Positions 62,229 through 64,000 of a DNA stretch of 64,000 nucleotides are shown piece after piece. The DNA comes from Sepioteuthis lessoniana (taxonomy: Eukaryota; Mollusca; Cephalopoda; Myopsida; Loliginidae). Both the position numbers and the translations under genes were made by a program. Position 1 is the first letter of the stretch. Every line of letters starts with the position of its first letter. The notes below the pieces were generated by a model. That model made no database searches. It was not told the DNA's origin and was given only the letters and a program-made list of their open reading frames with translations. The stretch covers positions 91,144,514-91,208,513 of the forward strand of contig OY757915.1 of the NCBI GenBank assembly GCA_963585895.1, given 5' to 3'.

Positions 62229-63222
62229 TATATATATATATTGGCACAGTGACAAGGGAAAAACGAATTGAAAAGTGAGCGGTAGGTTCCCGAAATCCAG
62301 GCCATGATTGTAGCAGTCGTTCAAGTTAGAAATAGAAATATATCAGGCGTAATCGGCTGACGGGCTCTGATTAGCTGGAAGAAACTCAAACGGAAAAGCC
62401 GGTAAAGGAAACATTGAATAGAAAACAGGAAAAAAAGAGACTTGGGCACTGAGATGTAAAGACGGGTCAGAAATTATAGCACCCACTTTTGGCAAGTTTC
62501 GTGAAGGAGTCCTGCACCGGCCGCAAAAATTATTACCAAGGTCTATGTTTGCTTTTTTCGTTCAGTGACGCTTAATTTCTCCCTGTCTATCTAAAGTGGT
62601 CAATTCATTTCATACACTGTTTCTCTATCTTGAGCGGAGTTTGAAAATTTATTTACTAATGTAGATTTTAAATATCCAACTCCGACTTTTGTTTTTTTAC
62701 AAAATCTACATATTTTCAAATTGACTGGAGACAACATCAATCAGCTGTGAGGTCTTTGTGTCGTGTCAGCAGATCGCAAATTATCGCCAAACTGTGAGAT
62801 GTCGATGAAGATCCAGAACCCAAAAGAGATTAAAGAGATCCAAGAAGGAAACGGTAAGTTCAGGTAGACAGTCAAAGAAGACCAGATATACAAAGTGTCA
62901 AACCGATTACACATTTATTTTGTCAGCTACGAATAATATGCAAATCCTGGAACGTCTAATTCCTCATTGCTTATCTGATTTCCTTCTTTCTTTTGTCTGT
63001 CTTTTATTTTTTATTTTTTACTGTTCATATTTTCTTCCTTTCTTTTATTAATTTGCTTCAATATTTCCTTCAATTTTACATCCTTTTTTCCTATCTTCTT
63101 TTTCATTCTGCTTTTTACTGTATTTCTTTCTTCCAATGATTTTTTTTCCTTTCAACAATTAATTTCGTTCGTCATCTCTTCTTTTTCAGTTTCCACCTCT
63201 CTAATTCTTTCTTCTTTTCAAG
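62229..63222. other. no gene recognised
   Basis: 62229-62900 is more mixed in composition and may be unique. 62980-63222 is C/T-rich. No frame or repeat is supported. Confidence 0.4.
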
Positions 63223-63223
63223 C

Positions 63224-63319
63224 TTTGATAAAAAGAGGTGTCCAGGGTTTGATAAAAAGAGGTGTCCAGGGTTTGATAAAAAGAGGTGTCCAGGGTTTGA
63301 TAAAAAGAGGTGTCCAGGG
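63224..63319. repeat. 24-bp tandem repeat, 4 perfect copies
   Basis: TTTGATAAAAAGAGGTGTCC + AGGG repeats at 63224, 63248, 63272 and 63296 without change. It directly precedes TSE-like sequence (TTTGACACTAAACTG), and its GTGTCCAGGG resembles the TSE block GAGTGTCCTGG, so it may have grown from the TSE edge. Confidence 0.95.
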
Positions 63320-63475
63320 TTTGACACTAAACTGCATCTGACGGTGAATCTCTTGTTTGGGATATCTGTGGGTGAGGGTGGCGTATTCCCTTATTGTCAT
63401 TACTCTGAGGTCTACTCAGACCCAAATTTGAACTATCTTTTAGATTCCCATCTAGAGGCCAAGTAGATTTATTAA
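63320..63475 (+). mobile_element. TSE, degenerate 5' part
   Basis: GACACTAAACTGCATCTGAC, GGTGAATCTCTTG, CATTACTCTGAGGTC and CCCATCTAGAGGCCAAGTAG follow the TSE block order with much change. Confidence 0.6.
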
Positions 63476-63484
63476 TACATTGTT

Positions 63485-63485
<1 letters not shown>

Positions 63486-63521
<36 letters not shown>

Positions 63522-63690
63522 TATTCGTATTATATATATATATATATATTTATTTATTTATTTATTTAGACATTATTCGTATTTTATTTATATATATATA
63601 TATATTTATTTAGACATTATTTATATTATATATATATATATATATCCACACACACACACACACATATATATATACATAATATATATATTG
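63486..63690. repeat. (TA)n, (TTTA)n and (CA)n arrays
   Basis: Repeated ACATTATTCGTATTATATAT phrases join TA arrays at 63488-63518, 63532-63550 and 63590-63605, with a (CA)n at 63647-63663. Confidence 0.9.
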
Positions 63691-64000
63691 TAGTCACACA
63701 CTTAAAAAAGTGCACAGAATCACCTCGTCAGTGATGTTCTTGGGGTCCTTACAAGTTTCCGGTCCTCCAACATCATACCTGCTCTCCCAAATGACCCTAA
63801 CGAAACTATTGTTCCAGCCGGCGATCCTGCTGTAAAAATACGCCCAGCATGCAAAATCACACAGTTCAAACCTTAAAAGAAAAAAAAATCTAAATGCTAC
63901 TGCTAATGAGTTTTTAAAATGGTTTTGGTCAATGAGAAACGACTTATGTCACTTCCCTTCCAGTCGCGGCGAATTATAAAGGTAAACATACCACATGCTT
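63691..64000. other. unassigned end of window
   Basis: More balanced composition. A minor frame (IIPALPNDPNETIVPAGDPA) has no recognised family. Possibly the start of something continuing beyond the window. Confidence 0.35.

Overview
This 64 kb window is eukaryotic, AT-rich and almost entirely built of interspersed and simple repeats. I find no host protein-coding gene, no rRNA and no functional tRNA gene. The content points to an animal, most likely a lophotrochozoan and plausibly a cephalopod mollusc: several tRNA-derived SINE families, 3'-end LINE fragments with (ATG)n tails, mariner and Tc1 fossils, Penelope-like pieces, small solo LTRs and abundant (TA)n, (CTTT)n and (GAAA)n arrays. This placement is an inference from repeat style, not proof.

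Labels used below are local. LINE-alpha is a non-LTR element (RTE-like by its C-terminus), with 14 truncated copies ending in (ATG)n. LINE-beta is a second LINE with a C-terminal VIPIVIGALGT region that looks like the tail of a restriction-like-endonuclease LINE. SINE-1 to SINE-5 are five tRNA-headed families. TSE is a longer non-autonomous family (about 350-800 bp) that shares its 3' tail with SINE-1 and carries internal 50-70 bp repeats. LTR-A is a small solo-LTR family (four copies, each with a 4-bp target duplication).

Layout: 0-9.5 kb has a LINE-alpha end, TSE and SINE-3 pieces, a 5'-truncated SINE-4 with an 18-bp duplication, mariner fossils, one solo LTR and an inverted LINE. 9.7-10.6 kb is a polypyrimidine tract. 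11-15.5 kb has a SINE-4 dimer, two solo LTRs, an 80-bp triplication and a large foldback with a SINE in one arm. 15.5-17.3 kb is a LINE split by a 1.2-kb solo-LTR candidate. 17.4-29.7 kb is mainly TSE copies with nested SINEs, LINEs and an LTR, ending in a 52-bp minisatellite born from TSE. 30.5-34 kb is a LINE-beta copy split by SINE-2, then a Penelope-like RT remnant. 38.1-39.7 kb is a small mariner-like element carrying a 5'-inverted LINE with a 13-bp target duplication. 44-45.9 kb is a mariner split by a LINE. 47-50.3 kb has a Penelope-like insertion with a hammerhead-like core and two SINE-5 composites. 53.4-54.6 kb is a mariner between 150-bp direct repeats. 56-63.5 kb is TSE copies, Tc1 fragments, a solo LTR and microsatellites.

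Nothing acts together as a pathway. What is informative is the nesting, which gives a relative order of insertions. Typical series are TSE then SINE-3 then solo LTR; LINE-beta then SINE-2; mariner then LINE-alpha; foldback then SINE-1. The strongest observations are target-site duplications that I could read directly, the 5'-inverted LINE insertion, the stem-loop tail shared by SINE-1 and TSE, and the hammerhead-like core at 47.3 kb.
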